DNA of 55,330 nucleotides, taken from assembly GCF_000497445.1 (NCBI RefSeq), contig NZ_CM002285.1:7994891-8050220 (forward strand), written 5' to 3'. Source of the DNA: Streptomyces roseochromogenus subsp. oscitans DS 12.976 (GTDB lineage: Bacteria; Actinomycetota; Actinomycetes; Streptomycetales; Streptomycetaceae). How positions within the stretch are numbered: the stretch's first letter is position 1; each line of letters starts with the position of its first letter. Positions 43,260-52,136 of this stretch are shown here, piece by piece. The notes beneath the pieces were generated by a model, which worked only from the letters and a program-made list of their open reading frames with translations, was not told the origin of the DNA and made no database searches. The translations under genes and the position numbers were made by a program.

Positions 43260-44036
43260 TCAGACCCAGACGCCGCGGTCTTCCATGACCTTGCGCAACG
43301 TGTCGATGTGATCGGTCATGATGCCATCGACTCCCAGGTCCAGAAGCCGGTGCATCCGTTCCGGTTCGTTGATCGTCCACACGTGCACCTGCAGCCCGCG
43401 CGCGTGGGCGGCGCGGACGAAGCGCTGGTCGACCACCGGGACGCCCGACTGGGCCTCGGGCACCTGCGCGGCGACGGCGGACCGGCGCACGGCGGCCGGC
43501 ACCCCCCATGAGCGCAGGCGCAGGCTCAGTACGCCGCGCGTGCCGAACGAGGTGGCCAGCCGCGGTCCGGCCAGCCGCTGGGCGCGCAGCACCCGGGCCT
43601 CGGAGAAGGAGCCCACGCAGACCCGGTCCCAGGCGTCCGTGCGCTCGATCAGGTCCAGCAGGGGCCGCAGGGCGGGTTCCGCCTTGACGTCGACGTTCCA
43701 GCGGACCTCGGGGAAGGTCTCCAGCAACTCCTCGAACAGCGGCACCGGTTCACGGCCGCCCACGCGTGCCTGCCGTACGTCCGTCCACGGCAGGTCCGCG
43801 ATGCGGCCCGCGCCGTCGGTGACCCGGTCCAGGGTCGAGTCGTGGAAGGCGACGAGCCGGCCGTCCGCTGTGGCGTGCACATCGGTCTCGATGTACCGGT
43901 AGCCCATGTCGACCGCGCGCCGGAACTGCGCCACGGTGTTCTCGATCCCGTCGGCGGCCCCTCCCCGGTGGGCGAAGGCTATGGGGCCCGGGTGGTCGAG
44001 GTACGGGTGGCGCTTGGGCGGTGTCGTGAGGCTCAC
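43260..44036 (-). CDS. glycerophosphodiester phosphodiesterase
   Basis: 258-aa cytosolic GDPD with TIM-barrel signatures IAFAHRGGAADGIENTV (catalytic His, substrate Glu), YIETDVHATADGRLVAFHDSTLDR (metal ligands and second catalytic His), WNVDVKAEP and HVWTINEPERMHRLLDLGVDGIMTD. It hydrolyses glycerophosphodiesters to glycerol-3-phosphate and alcohol. GTG 44036 overlaps the stop of the upstream YczE gene by 4 nt, so the two are translationally coupled. No signal peptide, so it acts inside the cell. Confidence 0.92.
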   Translation of the reverse strand: MSLTTPPKRHPYLDHPGPIAFAHRGGAADGIENTVAQFRRAVDMGYRYIETDVHATADGRLVAFHDSTLDRVTDGAGRIADLPWTDVRQARVGGREPVPLFEELLETFPEVRWNVDVKAEPALRPLLDLIERTDAWDRVCVGSFSEARVLRAQRLAGPRLATSFGTRGVLSLRLRSWGVPAAVRRSAVAAQVPEAQSGVPVVDQRFVRAAHARGLQVHVWTINEPERMHRLLDLGVDGIMTDHIDTLRKVMEDRGVWV

Positions 44037-44686
44037 GAACGCAGTATCGCCCGATCCGGTGTCGCTTCGGCAACGACCGTGCTGCGGCTCGATGCCGCCG
44101 GGACGGCGAACACCCGCAGGAACAGCTGCGCCAGCGGCCCGATGGACACGGCGTACAGCACGGTGCCGACACCGATCGTGCCCCCCAGCAGGAAGCCGGT
44201 GACCACGACCGCCACCTCGATCCCGGTCCGGATCAGCCGGATCGAGCGGCCGGTGCGCCGGTGCAGGCCCGTCATGAGCCCGTCGCGCGGACCCGGCCCG
44301 AAACGCGCCGAGATGTACAAGCCGGTCGCCACGCCGTTCAGCGCGATACCCGCGAGCAGCAACGGCACGCGTACGGCCAGGGAGTGCGCGTCCGGGACGA
44401 GCGCGAGCGTGCCGTCCATCGCGAGGCCGACGACGAAGACGTTCGAGACCGTGCCGAGCCCCGGGCGCTGGCGCAGCGGGATCCACAGCAGCAGCACCGC
44501 CGCTCCGACGATGATCGACACGACCCCGATGGTCAGCCCCGTCAGCTCCGCGAGCCCCTGGTGCAGTACGCCCCAGGGCTCCATGCCCAGGCCCGCCCGC
44601 AGGAGCAGCGCGGCACTCGCACCGTAGAGCGCGAGCCCGGCGTACAGCTGGATCAGCCGTCGTACGAGATGGCTGCGAACGGACAT
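44033..44686 (-). CDS. YczE/YitT-type membrane protein
   Basis: 217-aa membrane protein with 5-6 helices: LIQLYAGLALYGASAALLLRAGLGMEPWGVLHQGL, LTIGVVSIIVGAAVLLLWIPL, and the conserved ARFGPGPRDGLMTGLHRRTG. This is the YczE family, often next to a MocR regulator (YczR in Salmonella). Strong GGGGGG RBS at ATG 44686. Divergent from a MocR gene, which supports regulation by a PLP-responsive factor. The function of YczE is unknown. Confidence 0.87.
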   Translation of the reverse strand: MSVRSHLVRRLIQLYAGLALYGASAALLLRAGLGMEPWGVLHQGLAELTGLTIGVVSIIVGAAVLLLWIPLRQRPGLGTVSNVFVVGLAMDGTLALVPDAHSLAVRVPLLLAGIALNGVATGLYISARFGPGPRDGLMTGLHRRTGRSIRLIRTGIEVAVVVTGFLLGGTIGVGTVLYAVSIGPLAQLFLRVFAVPAASSRSTVVAEATPDRAILRS

Positions 44687-44740
44687 GAGGTACCCCCCTG
44701 GGTGGTGACAGTGGCCTGACGCATGTCACTCTGTGGCTTG

Positions 44741-44756
44741 GGATGGAATGCCATCC
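44741..44756. promoter_or_regulatory. candidate MocR operator
   Basis: GGATGG-AATG-CCATCC (44741-44756) is a perfect inverted repeat in the 102-bp divergent region. TGGCC/TGGCT words recur at 44712, 44734 and 44758 (22-24 bp apart), like the direct repeats bound by MocR regulators. Confidence 0.45.
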
Positions 44757-44788
44757 ATGGCCAATTCGGGGAAGGTGGACTGATCGTC

Positions 44789-46294
44789 ATGGCGCAGTGG
44801 ACCTCAGCGATGGGGGCCGCCCAGCTGGCCCGGCTCCTCAACTCCCAGCAGGAGCGCCCGGCCGGCCCCGGGACCCGCCGTCCGCCCGCCTATCGCGCCC
44901 TCGCCGACGGCATCCGGCTACTGGTGCTCGAGGGGCGCGTCCCGGTGGCCGCGCGGCTGCCCGCCGAACGCGAACTCGCCCTCGCCCTCTCCGTGAGCCG
45001 CACCACCGTCGCGGCCGCGTACGAGGCGCTGCGCACCGAGGGCTTCCTGGAGTCCCGGCGCGGAGCCGGCAGCTGGACCGCCGTACCGGCGGGCAACCCG
45101 CTGCCCGCCCGGGGCCTCGAACCCCTGCCTCCCGAGGCCCTTGGCTCGATGATCGACCTGGGCTGCGCCTCGCTGCCGGCCCCCGAGCCGTGGCTCACCC
45201 GCGCCGTGCAGGGCGCCCTGGAGGAGCTGCCGCCGTACGCCCACACGCACGGCGACTACCCGGCCGGCCTGCCCGCGCTGCGCTCGATGATCGCCGAGCG
45301 CTACACCGCGGCCGGGATCTCCACCATGCCCGAGCAGATCATGGTGACGACCGGTGCGATGGGCGCCATCGACGCGATCTGTCACCTCTTCGCGGGCCGC
45401 GGCGAACGCATCGCCGTCGAATCGCCGTCCTACGCCAACATCCTGCAGCTGATGCGCGAGGCCGGCGCGCGTCTGGTCCCCGTCGCGATGGCCGAGGGCC
45501 TGTCCGGCTGGGACATGGACCGCTGGCGCCAGGTCCTGCGCGAGGCCGCACCCCGGCTCGCCTACGTGGTCGCCGACTTCCACAACCCCACCGGTGCGCT
45601 CGCCGACGAGGACCAGCGGCGCCGGCTGGTGGACGCGGCACGCTCGGCCGGCACGGTGCTCGTCGCCGACGAGACGATGACCGAGCTGTGGGTGGACGAG
45701 GAGTACGCGGGCGCCATGCCGCGCCGGGTCTGCGCCTTCGACCCGGCCGGCTCGACCGTCATCACGGTCGGCTCGGCCAGCAAGGCGTTCTGGGCGGGCA
45801 TGCGCATCGGCTGGGTGCGGGCGGCGCCGGACGTCATCCGCAGTCTGGTCGCCGCGCGGGCGTACGCCGATCTCGGTACGCCGGTGCTGGAGCAGCTCGC
45901 CGTCAACTGGCTCTTCAGCACGGGTGGTTGGGAGCAGGCGGTCGAGTTGCGCCGGGCCCAGGCCCGCGAGAACCGGGACGCGCTGGTGGCGGCGATCCGG
46001 CGCGAACTGCCCACCTGGGAGTTCGAGATCCCGAAGGGCGGGCTGACCCTGTGGGTCCGGGCCGGCGGCCTGTCCGGCTCCCGGCTCGCCGAAGCCGGCG
46101 AGCGAACCGGCGTCCGCGTCCCTTCCGGGCCCCGCTTCGGTGTGGACGGCGCCTTCGAGGGCTATGTGCGGCTTCCGTTCACGGTGGGGGGAGCGGTGGC
46201 GGAGGAGGCGGCGGTCCGGCTGGCCGCGGCGGCTCGGCTGGTGGAGACGGGGGGTACGGGGGGGACTGAGGCGCCGCGTACGTTTGTGGCTTAG
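44789..46294 (+). CDS. MocR-family regulator (GntR HTH + aminotransferase-like PLP domain)
   Basis: 501 aa. The N-terminal GntR winged helix (RALADGIRLLVLEGRVPVAARLPAERELALALSVSRTTVAAAYEALRTEGFLESRRGAGSW) is joined to a fold-I aminotransferase-like domain with PLP lysine K332 in VGSASKAFWAGMRIGW and DFHNPTGALADEDQRR. MocR proteins act as PLP- or amino-acid-responsive regulators. ATG 44789 follows GGAAGGTGG; an upstream ATG at 44723 would overlap the candidate operator. Divergent from yczE, the same pairing as YczR/YczE. Confidence 0.9.
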   Translation: MAQWTSAMGAAQLARLLNSQQERPAGPGTRRPPAYRALADGIRLLVLEGRVPVAARLPAERELALALSVSRTTVAAAYEALRTEGFLESRRGAGSWTAVPAGNPLPARGLEPLPPEALGSMIDLGCASLPAPEPWLTRAVQGALEELPPYAHTHGDYPAGLPALRSMIAERYTAAGISTMPEQIMVTTGAMGAIDAICHLFAGRGERIAVESPSYANILQLMREAGARLVPVAMAEGLSGWDMDRWRQVLREAAPRLAYVVADFHNPTGALADEDQRRRLVDAARSAGTVLVADETMTELWVDEEYAGAMPRRVCAFDPAGSTVITVGSASKAFWAGMRIGWVRAAPDVIRSLVAARAYADLGTPVLEQLAVNWLFSTGGWEQAVELRRAQARENRDALVAAIRRELPTWEFEIPKGGLTLWVRAGGLSGSRLAEAGERTGVRVPSGPRFGVDGAFEGYVRLPFTVGGAVAEEAAVRLAAAARLVETGGTGGTEAPRTFVA

Positions 46295-46334
46295 ACGGCG
46301 CGCCTAGCAGCTCGGGGCGCGTGGCGGTCCGGCG

Positions 46335-46450
46335 ACTGCGGGTGCGTGGTGGGCTGGTCGCTCCCACAGGTTCTCGGCTTCGCTCGAACCCGGGGACCCT
46401 CATCGCCGCGGAGCCGCATATCAAACACGGCCCCGCGCCCCTCAGGGAGC
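46335..46450 (+). repeat. family A dispersed repeat, intergenic copy
   Basis: ACTGCGGGTGCGTGG, GGGCTGGTCGCTCCC, TTCTCGGCTTCGCT, CGCCGCGGAGCCGCATAT and ACGGCCCCGCGCCCCT in the same order as the copy at 27859. It lies in the 279-bp gap between the convergent MocR and sffA genes; nothing else is seen there. Confidence 0.8.
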
Positions 46451-46573
46451 TGCGGTGCCGCCGTAGCCGCGGGCAGTCCTGCCACTGGGGCGGCGCCAGA
46501 CCCACAGACAGCGGCACCCGGCGAGCGCCGGCGAGCGTCCCAACACCCGCCCCGCACCAGCACACCGCGCGCC

Positions 46574-48178
46574 TCACGAACTCTCGGCAACCCCAGCCTC
46601 CGCGGACACCGTCGGCTTCGTCAGATCCGTCCGCTGCGGCTCCGCCTCCACCGGAGCCGCCCGAGCCGGCAGCAACTCCAGCACCGCCTGCCGGTCCGCG
46701 TCGCTCGTCGCGTCGTCGTACGGATCCGGCGTACGCGGCACCTGAAGCCGGTGCACCGGCCCGGCCCCCAGCCGCGCATACCCCCGCCCCGGCGGCACCT
46801 GCCCCAGCGGCGTGGTGTGCGGCGGAGCCCCGAGCACCGCCTCCACCTGCCTGGTTGTCGCGGGCCCGAGCACGACACGCGCGCGTGTGTGCTGCCGCAC
46901 CGCGTCGCCGAGCCCTTCCGCGCCGTCGAACTGCTCGGCCACCACGACCGTCACGTTCGCCGCGCGCCCGTGCCGCAGCGGCACCTGGAGCAGCTCCTGC
47001 GGGTCCCTGCGGCCGTCCGCCGCAGCGAGGTGGGTGAAGACGGACGGGCGGTCCACCAGGATCCACAGCGCGCGCCGGGCGTCGGCCGGCGGCGGATCGC
47101 CCGCCTGCCGGGCCAGGTTGATGGCGATGAGCCGCCGCTCGGTCTCCTGCGCGGCCCACTCCAGGCTCGCCAGCGCCCCGGGCAGCGCGCACTCCACGGC
47201 CAGCACCCCGTTCCGGCCGGTCAGACAGGCGTACTCGCCGGTGCCGCCGCCGTCGACGATCAGCACATCGCCGTACTGGAGGGCCTGCAGGGCGATGGAG
47301 CGCAGCAGGGTCGAGGTGCCGGTGCCGGGGTGGCCCATGGCCAGCAGGTGCGGTTCGGTGGAGCGGACGCCGGTGCGCCAGACGACCGGCGGCACGTCGA
47401 TCTCTTCCTCTCCGTAGGAGAGGGGGAGCGTGCGCTGGATCTCGCTCGGGTCGGTGAAGCCGAGGACGGTCTCGCCGGGCGCGGTGACGAAGTGCTGGGC
47501 CGGGATGTCCGCGGGCAGCGGGGGAAGCACGGTGACGGTGAGCTGGTTGCCCTCCTCGTCCCACGCGAAGCGGTACTCGCGGCCCCGCCCGGCCTTCGCG
47601 GTGAGCAGCTGCTCGATCCGCGCGCGGGCCTCGTGCTCGCCGTCCGGGAAGTAGGCGGGGTAGCGGATGACGAGATGAGCGACGCGGCCGTCGTCGTCGA
47701 ACTCGTGGGCGGGAACGGCCTTCTCCCACTCCCCGCCGTGTGTGTAGAGCGGCGCCGGGTCCTCGGGGTTGGAGAAGTACGGCACCAGGGCCTCGTAGAG
47801 GGTCTGGAGCCGTTCGGTCTGGGACTCGTCGGGCCCTTCGGGGGCCGGCGGGGTGCGGTCGCGGCCTTGCCAGGCCGCCGTCCCCATCACGGCGATGACG
47901 GCGAGCAGCGGCCCGTACGGCAGCAGTGCCACGGCCAGGATCAGGGAGGCCACCAGGAACAGCAGCGGCCCGCGCTTGTCTTTGGGCGTGTCCGCCCATC
48001 TGCGCCGCCCGGCCGCAGCCAGCAGGCGCAGCCCGCGTGTGACGGTGATCAGCGGGTGGAGGACGTCGGTGGCGCTGTCGGCCGCGGTCCGGGCCAGTTC
48101 CCGGCTCCGGGCGATCTGCATCCGGGCGATCTGGGCGCTGTCCTTGCTCAGGATGCGGGGGAGGGGACGCCGGGCCAC
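46574..48178 (-). CDS. sffA: SffA, SpoIIIE/FtsK-like sporulation septum protein
   Basis: 534 aa. Two N-terminal membrane helices (GPLLFLVASLILAVALLPYGPLLAVIAVMG) and a cytosolic part related to FtsK/SpoIIIE motors. It follows smeA (31-nt gap), the known smeA-sffA operon of Streptomyces, in which SmeA targets SffA to sporulation septa and loss affects chromosome segregation. GTG 48178 has an AGGAGA RBS. Oddly, the P-loop at residues 282-290 reads GHPGTGTST, with Thr where the Walker lysine should be, and the Walker B-like ALWILVDRP lacks the usual Glu, so ATPase activity is doubtful. Confidence 0.88.
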   Translation of the reverse strand: MARRPLPRILSKDSAQIARMQIARSRELARTAADSATDVLHPLITVTRGLRLLAAAGRRRWADTPKDKRGPLLFLVASLILAVALLPYGPLLAVIAVMGTAAWQGRDRTPPAPEGPDESQTERLQTLYEALVPYFSNPEDPAPLYTHGGEWEKAVPAHEFDDDGRVAHLVIRYPAYFPDGEHEARARIEQLLTAKAGRGREYRFAWDEEGNQLTVTVLPPLPADIPAQHFVTAPGETVLGFTDPSEIQRTLPLSYGEEEIDVPPVVWRTGVRSTEPHLLAMGHPGTGTSTLLRSIALQALQYGDVLIVDGGGTGEYACLTGRNGVLAVECALPGALASLEWAAQETERRLIAINLARQAGDPPPADARRALWILVDRPSVFTHLAAADGRRDPQELLQVPLRHGRAANVTVVVAEQFDGAEGLGDAVRQHTRARVVLGPATTRQVEAVLGAPPHTTPLGQVPPGRGYARLGAGPVHRLQVPRTPDPYDDATSDADRQAVLELLPARAAPVEAEPQRTDLTKPTVSAEAGVAESS

Positions 48179-48209
48179 TGCTGTCTCCTGGTGATGCGTG
48201 TGGGCGGGG

Positions 48210-48404
48210 TCAGAACTTGATGCCGCCGAGGAGGCTCGCCAGGCTCTCGCCGCCGGCCTTGATGCTGGGGGCGATGCCCGTGCTGGCCAGGTAGAAGCCG
48301 AACAGGGCCGAAGTGCAGGCGTGTGTGCCCTTGAGGCCGTCCTTGCGAAAGAAGAGGAAGACGACGACGCCGAGCAGCATGACGCCTGAGACGGAGAGGA
48401 TCAT
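48210..48404 (-). CDS. smeA: SmeA, small sporulation membrane protein
   Basis: 64-aa hydrophobic protein with an N-terminal helix (MILSVSGVMLLGVVVFLFF), a short basic loop RKDGLKGTHAC and a second weakly hydrophobic helix ALFGFYLASTGIAP. Size and position directly before sffA match SmeA, which localises to sporulation septa and recruits SffA. RBS AGGAGG before ATG 48404. The 311-nt region upstream (48405-48715) is AT-richer than average around 48470-48510 (ATAGTAT) and probably holds the developmental promoter. Confidence 0.88.
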   Translation of the reverse strand: MILSVSGVMLLGVVVFLFFRKDGLKGTHACTSALFGFYLASTGIAPSIKAGGESLASLLGGIKF

Positions 48405-48715
48405 TTCGGGCCTCCTGGTGTCGAAGGTGGGGGACAGTCACCATGAGTTCTTCCAGGATCACAGGATGTATCCATACTATTAAAGGTGCAACTGGGTGAA
48501 TTTCGTTCTATTCCACTCAGTTTGCGTAGTGGTTCCGGCCCGGTCGTGACGCGGTCTTGCCTCTGGCGGCCGCTGATGCTGATCTTTACCTCGGGCACAT
48601 CGGGTCATGTGCCGCGCGAGCCAGTACGCTGGCGATTCACTCGTACGGCCGTGTTCCGCTCGGTGCCGTACGCTCCCCGAAGTCCCCGAAGTTTCCAGGA
48701 GAGGTGGTCCGGCCG

Positions 48716-49108
48716 ATGAGCGAAGCCCCCGACCCCGAGGTCGTGGAGCTGGCGACCAAGATCTTCGATCTGGCCCGGCAGGGGCAGACCGAAGCGCTGG
48801 TGGCGTACATCGACGCCGGCGTTCCGGCCAACCTCACGAACGACCGCGGTGACTCCCTGGTGATGCTCGCCGCCTACCACGGCCACGCCGAGGCGGTGCG
48901 CGCCCTGCTCGCCCGGGGCGCCGCGGCGGACCAGATCAACGACCGGGGCCAGACCCCGCTCGCGGGCGCGGTCTTCAAGGGCGAGACCGAAGTGATCAAG
49001 GCACTCCTGGAGGGTGGTGCCGACCCCGCGGCGGGGACGCCGTCGGCCGTCGACACCGCCCGGATGTTCGGCAAGACGGAACTCCTGGAGCTGTTCGGCG
49101 CGCACTGA
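48716..49108 (+). CDS. ankyrin repeat protein
   Basis: 130 aa with about three ankyrin repeats: NDRGDSLVMLAAYHGHAEAVRALLARGA, NDRGQTPLAGAVFKGETEVIKALLEGGADP, and a final GTPSAVDTARMFGKTELLELF. These are protein-protein interaction modules; the partner is unknown. ATG 48716 has AGGAGAGG upstream. Divergent from smeA. Confidence 0.92.
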   Translation: MSEAPDPEVVELATKIFDLARQGQTEALVAYIDAGVPANLTNDRGDSLVMLAAYHGHAEAVRALLARGAAADQINDRGQTPLAGAVFKGETEVIKALLEGGADPAAGTPSAVDTARMFGKTELLELFGAH

Positions 49109-49300
49109 CGCGCATGTCCTGAGCAGGTACGACACGGAAAACGGGGGAGGCGGTAAAGGGCCGCCGGAAATACGGTCGCGGCAGCACACACCGCGGGTCA
49201 TCATGACGACGTGATTCACGGACGCGATGGCTGGGCAGGTGTTGCCGCGCCGCGCGGGCCGTGATGCGGTCCGCATGGGCCACAGACGAGAGGCAGAGAG

Positions 49301-49360
49301 ATGGTCTACAGCAAGCAAGAGACGGCGGGCGCTCCGACGTTGTGTCACGCGGCCAGGTAG
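49301..49360 (+). CDS. candidate 19-aa upstream peptide before the HEAT-repeat gene
   Basis: MVYSKQETAGAPTLCHAAR, preceded by GAGAGGCAGAGAG as a credible RBS, 46 nt upstream of the HEAT-repeat gene start in a 298-nt gap with no other gene. It looks like an upstream or leader peptide with one cysteine and histidine near the end. Too short for codon statistics; translation is inferred only from the RBS and spacing. Confidence 0.4.
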   Translation: MVYSKQETAGAPTLCHAAR

Positions 49361-49406
49361 TGCGTGTTCTCCGGTTGCGTCGACGCTTGATGTGAGGCTG
49401 TTTCCC

Positions 49407-50825
49407 ATGTTCGATCCGGTCATAGCGCCCAGCGGTACGCTGCTCGGCCTGCTCCAGCGGGGCCGCGGCGACGGCACGCTGCACGCGCTCACCGCCCCGC
49501 GCGCCGAGGCGCTCGCGGCCCTGAACCACTGTGTGCTGCGCGATCCCCGCCACGACTGGCAGGTGGAGAACCGCTCCCTCTACTACGCCCGGCTCTACCT
49601 GGACCTGAACGGCGAGCTGGACGCGATCGAGGCGCACCTCTTCGACCCCGAGGACGTCCTCGACACCGACGAGTCCCGCACCGGCCTCGCGCTGGCCGTG
49701 CTCGGGCACCTCGCCTCCTACGGCAGGCAGGACGCGCTCGACCTGCTGCGCAGGTACGCCGCCCATGGCTCCAACTGGGCCTGGGCCCTGGACGAGCTGG
49801 CCCTCAGGGACGACGACGCGGGCCTGCGCGCTCTCGCCGCGCCCGTCCTGGCCCGCTTCGCCACCGACCCCGAGGGCGAGGCCGAGCTGGCCGTCGCCGT
49901 ACGCGACGCCTTCGAGCCGAGGCCCTGGCGCCTGTGGGCCGAGGATCCGCGCGCATCGATCGCCACGCGCGTGCGTGCCGCACAGGAGACCGGCTGTTTC
50001 GACCGCTGGCAGCGCCAGATGCGGCCCACCGGCCCACGGCCCGGCTGGAGCGTGCGCGCCGTCTTCGAATGGGCCCAGCAGGGCATCGAGCGCGGCGCCG
50101 CCCTCCATGTACCGGCCGCGCGCTGTCTGGTCGCCGTGGCCGGGCCCGAGGACCGGCCGGAGATCGTCCAGGCCGCCCGGACCGGCATCGACGGGGCCCG
50201 CTGCACCGCGCTGCGCTACCTCGCCGAGAGCAACGACCCGGACGCGCTCGACCTGATCGAAGCCGCCGTGATCGACGGCACGACCGTCGTCGTGGAGGCC
50301 GCCGTCGACGCCTTCGAACGGATGCGCAGTATCGCCGCCGTCGACCGCGCGCGCCGCTGGGCCCAGCGCCCCGACGTGCTCGGGGCCGCCGCCGGACGCA
50401 TGCTCGCCTGCCGCGGCGGCGTCCAGGACCGCGACCTCGTCCTCGGCGCCCTCCGTGAGGCCGTACGCGGCGAAGGACCCGACGCGCCCACGCTGTGGAC
50501 CCTCGTCGACGGCACCGGCCGCCTCGGCATCGCCTGCGCCGCCCCCGTCCTGCGCCACATCTACCGCGAGACGGCCTCTTCCCATCTCCGCGGCCGCGCC
50601 GCCCGCGCCCTGGCCGCCACCGACCCCTCCTTCGCCACCGGCTTCGCCGTCGAATGCCTGTGGGACTGCGAGGAGACCACCCGCGAACTCGCCGCCCGGC
50701 ACGCCGAGACCGGCGACGCCCGGGTCGTGGAGCGCCTGCGCCGCCTGGCGGCCGATCCGGCCGAGGAGGCGGAGGTGCAGACGGCGGTCCGCAGCCGCTT
50801 CGGACCCGACGCCGCCCTCGGCTGA
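49407..50825 (+). CDS. HEAT-repeat protein
   Basis: 472 aa built of repeated short helix pairs with HEAT character: ALDLLRRYAAHGSNWAWALDELALRDDDAG, AARCLVAVAGPEDRPEIVQAARTGIDG, RCTALRYLAESNDPDALDLIEAAVIDG, and so on to the C-terminus. There is no catalytic motif; it is probably a scaffold. ATG 49407 is taken because conserved helix content starts right after it (MFDPVIAPSGTLLGLL); a longer frame to 49227 is Arg-rich and poorly coding. Monocistronic. Confidence 0.87.
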   Translation: MFDPVIAPSGTLLGLLQRGRGDGTLHALTAPRAEALAALNHCVLRDPRHDWQVENRSLYYARLYLDLNGELDAIEAHLFDPEDVLDTDESRTGLALAVLGHLASYGRQDALDLLRRYAAHGSNWAWALDELALRDDDAGLRALAAPVLARFATDPEGEAELAVAVRDAFEPRPWRLWAEDPRASIATRVRAAQETGCFDRWQRQMRPTGPRPGWSVRAVFEWAQQGIERGAALHVPAARCLVAVAGPEDRPEIVQAARTGIDGARCTALRYLAESNDPDALDLIEAAVIDGTTVVVEAAVDAFERMRSIAAVDRARRWAQRPDVLGAAAGRMLACRGGVQDRDLVLGALREAVRGEGPDAPTLWTLVDGTGRLGIACAAPVLRHIYRETASSHLRGRAARALAATDPSFATGFAVECLWDCEETTRELAARHAETGDARVVERLRRLAADPAEEAEVQTAVRSRFGPDAALG

Positions 50826-51008
50826 CCCCGTGCACGCACCCGGCGGGCGGACGACCGCCCGCCGGGTGAACAGCGGGTGTCCCGCAGGTCAGGCGGTCAT
50901 GACCGTCGTCTGACCTGCTCGGGTGTGCAGCCCAACGCTCATGGGACGTTCCCCGAGCGGAAAGATCGAAGTCGACGCGGCCACGTCCTGCACGGCGACA
51001 ACACCCGT

Positions 51009-52136
51009 ATGCGTGTCGTCATCGTGACCGAATCCTTTCCCCCCGATGTGAACGGCGTGGCTCACTGCGCGCTCCAGACCGCCCGGCACCTCGTAGATCG
51101 CGGTCACCATCCGATAGTCGTCGCCCCCGCCCCCGCTCCGGGCAGCGGACCGGACACGGACGCCCCGTGCCCGGTCGTCCGGATCCCCTCCCTCCCGCTC
51201 CCCGGCTACCCCCAGGTCCGCGTCGCCCTGCCCAGCCGGCGCCTCGCCGCGGCGCTCGTCGAGCACCGCGCCGACCTGGTCCATCTCGCCAGCCCCTTCG
51301 TCCTCGGCGTCCGCGGCATGGCCGCCGCCGCCAGGCTCGGCATCCCCGCCGTCGCCGTCTATCAGACCGACCTGGCCGGATACGCCCGCACCTACATGGG
51401 TGCGGGCGAGGCGGCTGCCTGGCGGCGGATCCGCTCCGTGCACGCCGCCGCCGACCGCACCCTTGCCCCGTCCAGCGCCGCCCTCGGCGACCTGGAGGCG
51501 CACGGCGTGCCCCGGGTCCGGCTGTGGCCGCGAGGCGTGGACACCGTACGTTTCCGGCCAGATCTCCGTGACGAGGCCCTGCGCCGCGAACTCGCCCCCA
51601 ACGGCGAGGTCATCGTCGGTTACGTCGGCCGGCTCGCCCCCGAGAAACACGTCGAACTCCTCGCCGGAGCCTGCGGCCTGCCCGGCGTCAAGGTCGTGAT
51701 CGTCGGCGACGGGCCCAGCCACGCCCACCTCACCGAGGCTCTGCCCGGCGCCGCCTTCCTCGGCCGCCGCACCGGAGGCGACCTCGCGCGGATCTTCGCC
51801 TCGCTGGACGTGTTCGCGCACACCGGCCCCTTCGAGACGTTCTGCCAGACCGTCCAGGAGGCCATGGCCAGCGGGATCCCGGTCGTCGCACCCGCCGCCG
51901 GCGGCCCGCTCGATCTGGTCGCCCACGGCCGCACCGGACTGCTCGTCCCGCCGCGCGACGTCACCGCCGTGACGGACGCCGTCCGCGAACTGGCCGCCGA
52001 CCCGGCGCGGCGGACCGCGTTCGGCACCGCCGCGCGCACCATGGTCGAGGGCCGCACCTGGGCCGCCGTCGGCGACCAGCTGATCGCCCACTACGGCGAC
52101 GTCCTCGCGGCCCGCAGGACGGCGGTGGCGGCATGA
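51009..52136 (+). CDS. GT4 glycosyltransferase (PimB/MgtA-like)
   Basis: 375-aa GT-B fold GT4 transferase. N-terminal MRVVIVTESFPPDVNGVAHCALQTARHL, acceptor domain, then the donor domain with GYVGRLAPEKHVELL and the E-x7-E motif in PFETFCQTVQEAMASGIPVVAP. It resembles the alpha-mannosyltransferases that act on phosphatidylinositol or glycolipids in actinobacteria; donor and acceptor are inferred. ATG 51009 is favoured by the start of the conserved domain. The stop overlaps the next glycosyltransferase gene (ATGA), so they are coupled. Confidence 0.87.
   Translation: MRVVIVTESFPPDVNGVAHCALQTARHLVDRGHHPIVVAPAPAPGSGPDTDAPCPVVRIPSLPLPGYPQVRVALPSRRLAAALVEHRADLVHLASPFVLGVRGMAAAARLGIPAVAVYQTDLAGYARTYMGAGEAAAWRRIRSVHAAADRTLAPSSAALGDLEAHGVPRVRLWPRGVDTVRFRPDLRDEALRRELAPNGEVIVGYVGRLAPEKHVELLAGACGLPGVKVVIVGDGPSHAHLTEALPGAAFLGRRTGGDLARIFASLDVFAHTGPFETFCQTVQEAMASGIPVVAPAAGGPLDLVAHGRTGLLVPPRDVTAVTDAVRELAADPARRTAFGTAARTMVEGRTWAAVGDQLIAHYGDVLAARRTAVAA

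Noticed and set aside
46179..47999. 606-aa minus-strand ORF over sffA
   Set aside because: Arg/Ala-rich composition without domains; sffA in another frame has membrane helices, an RBS and known synteny.
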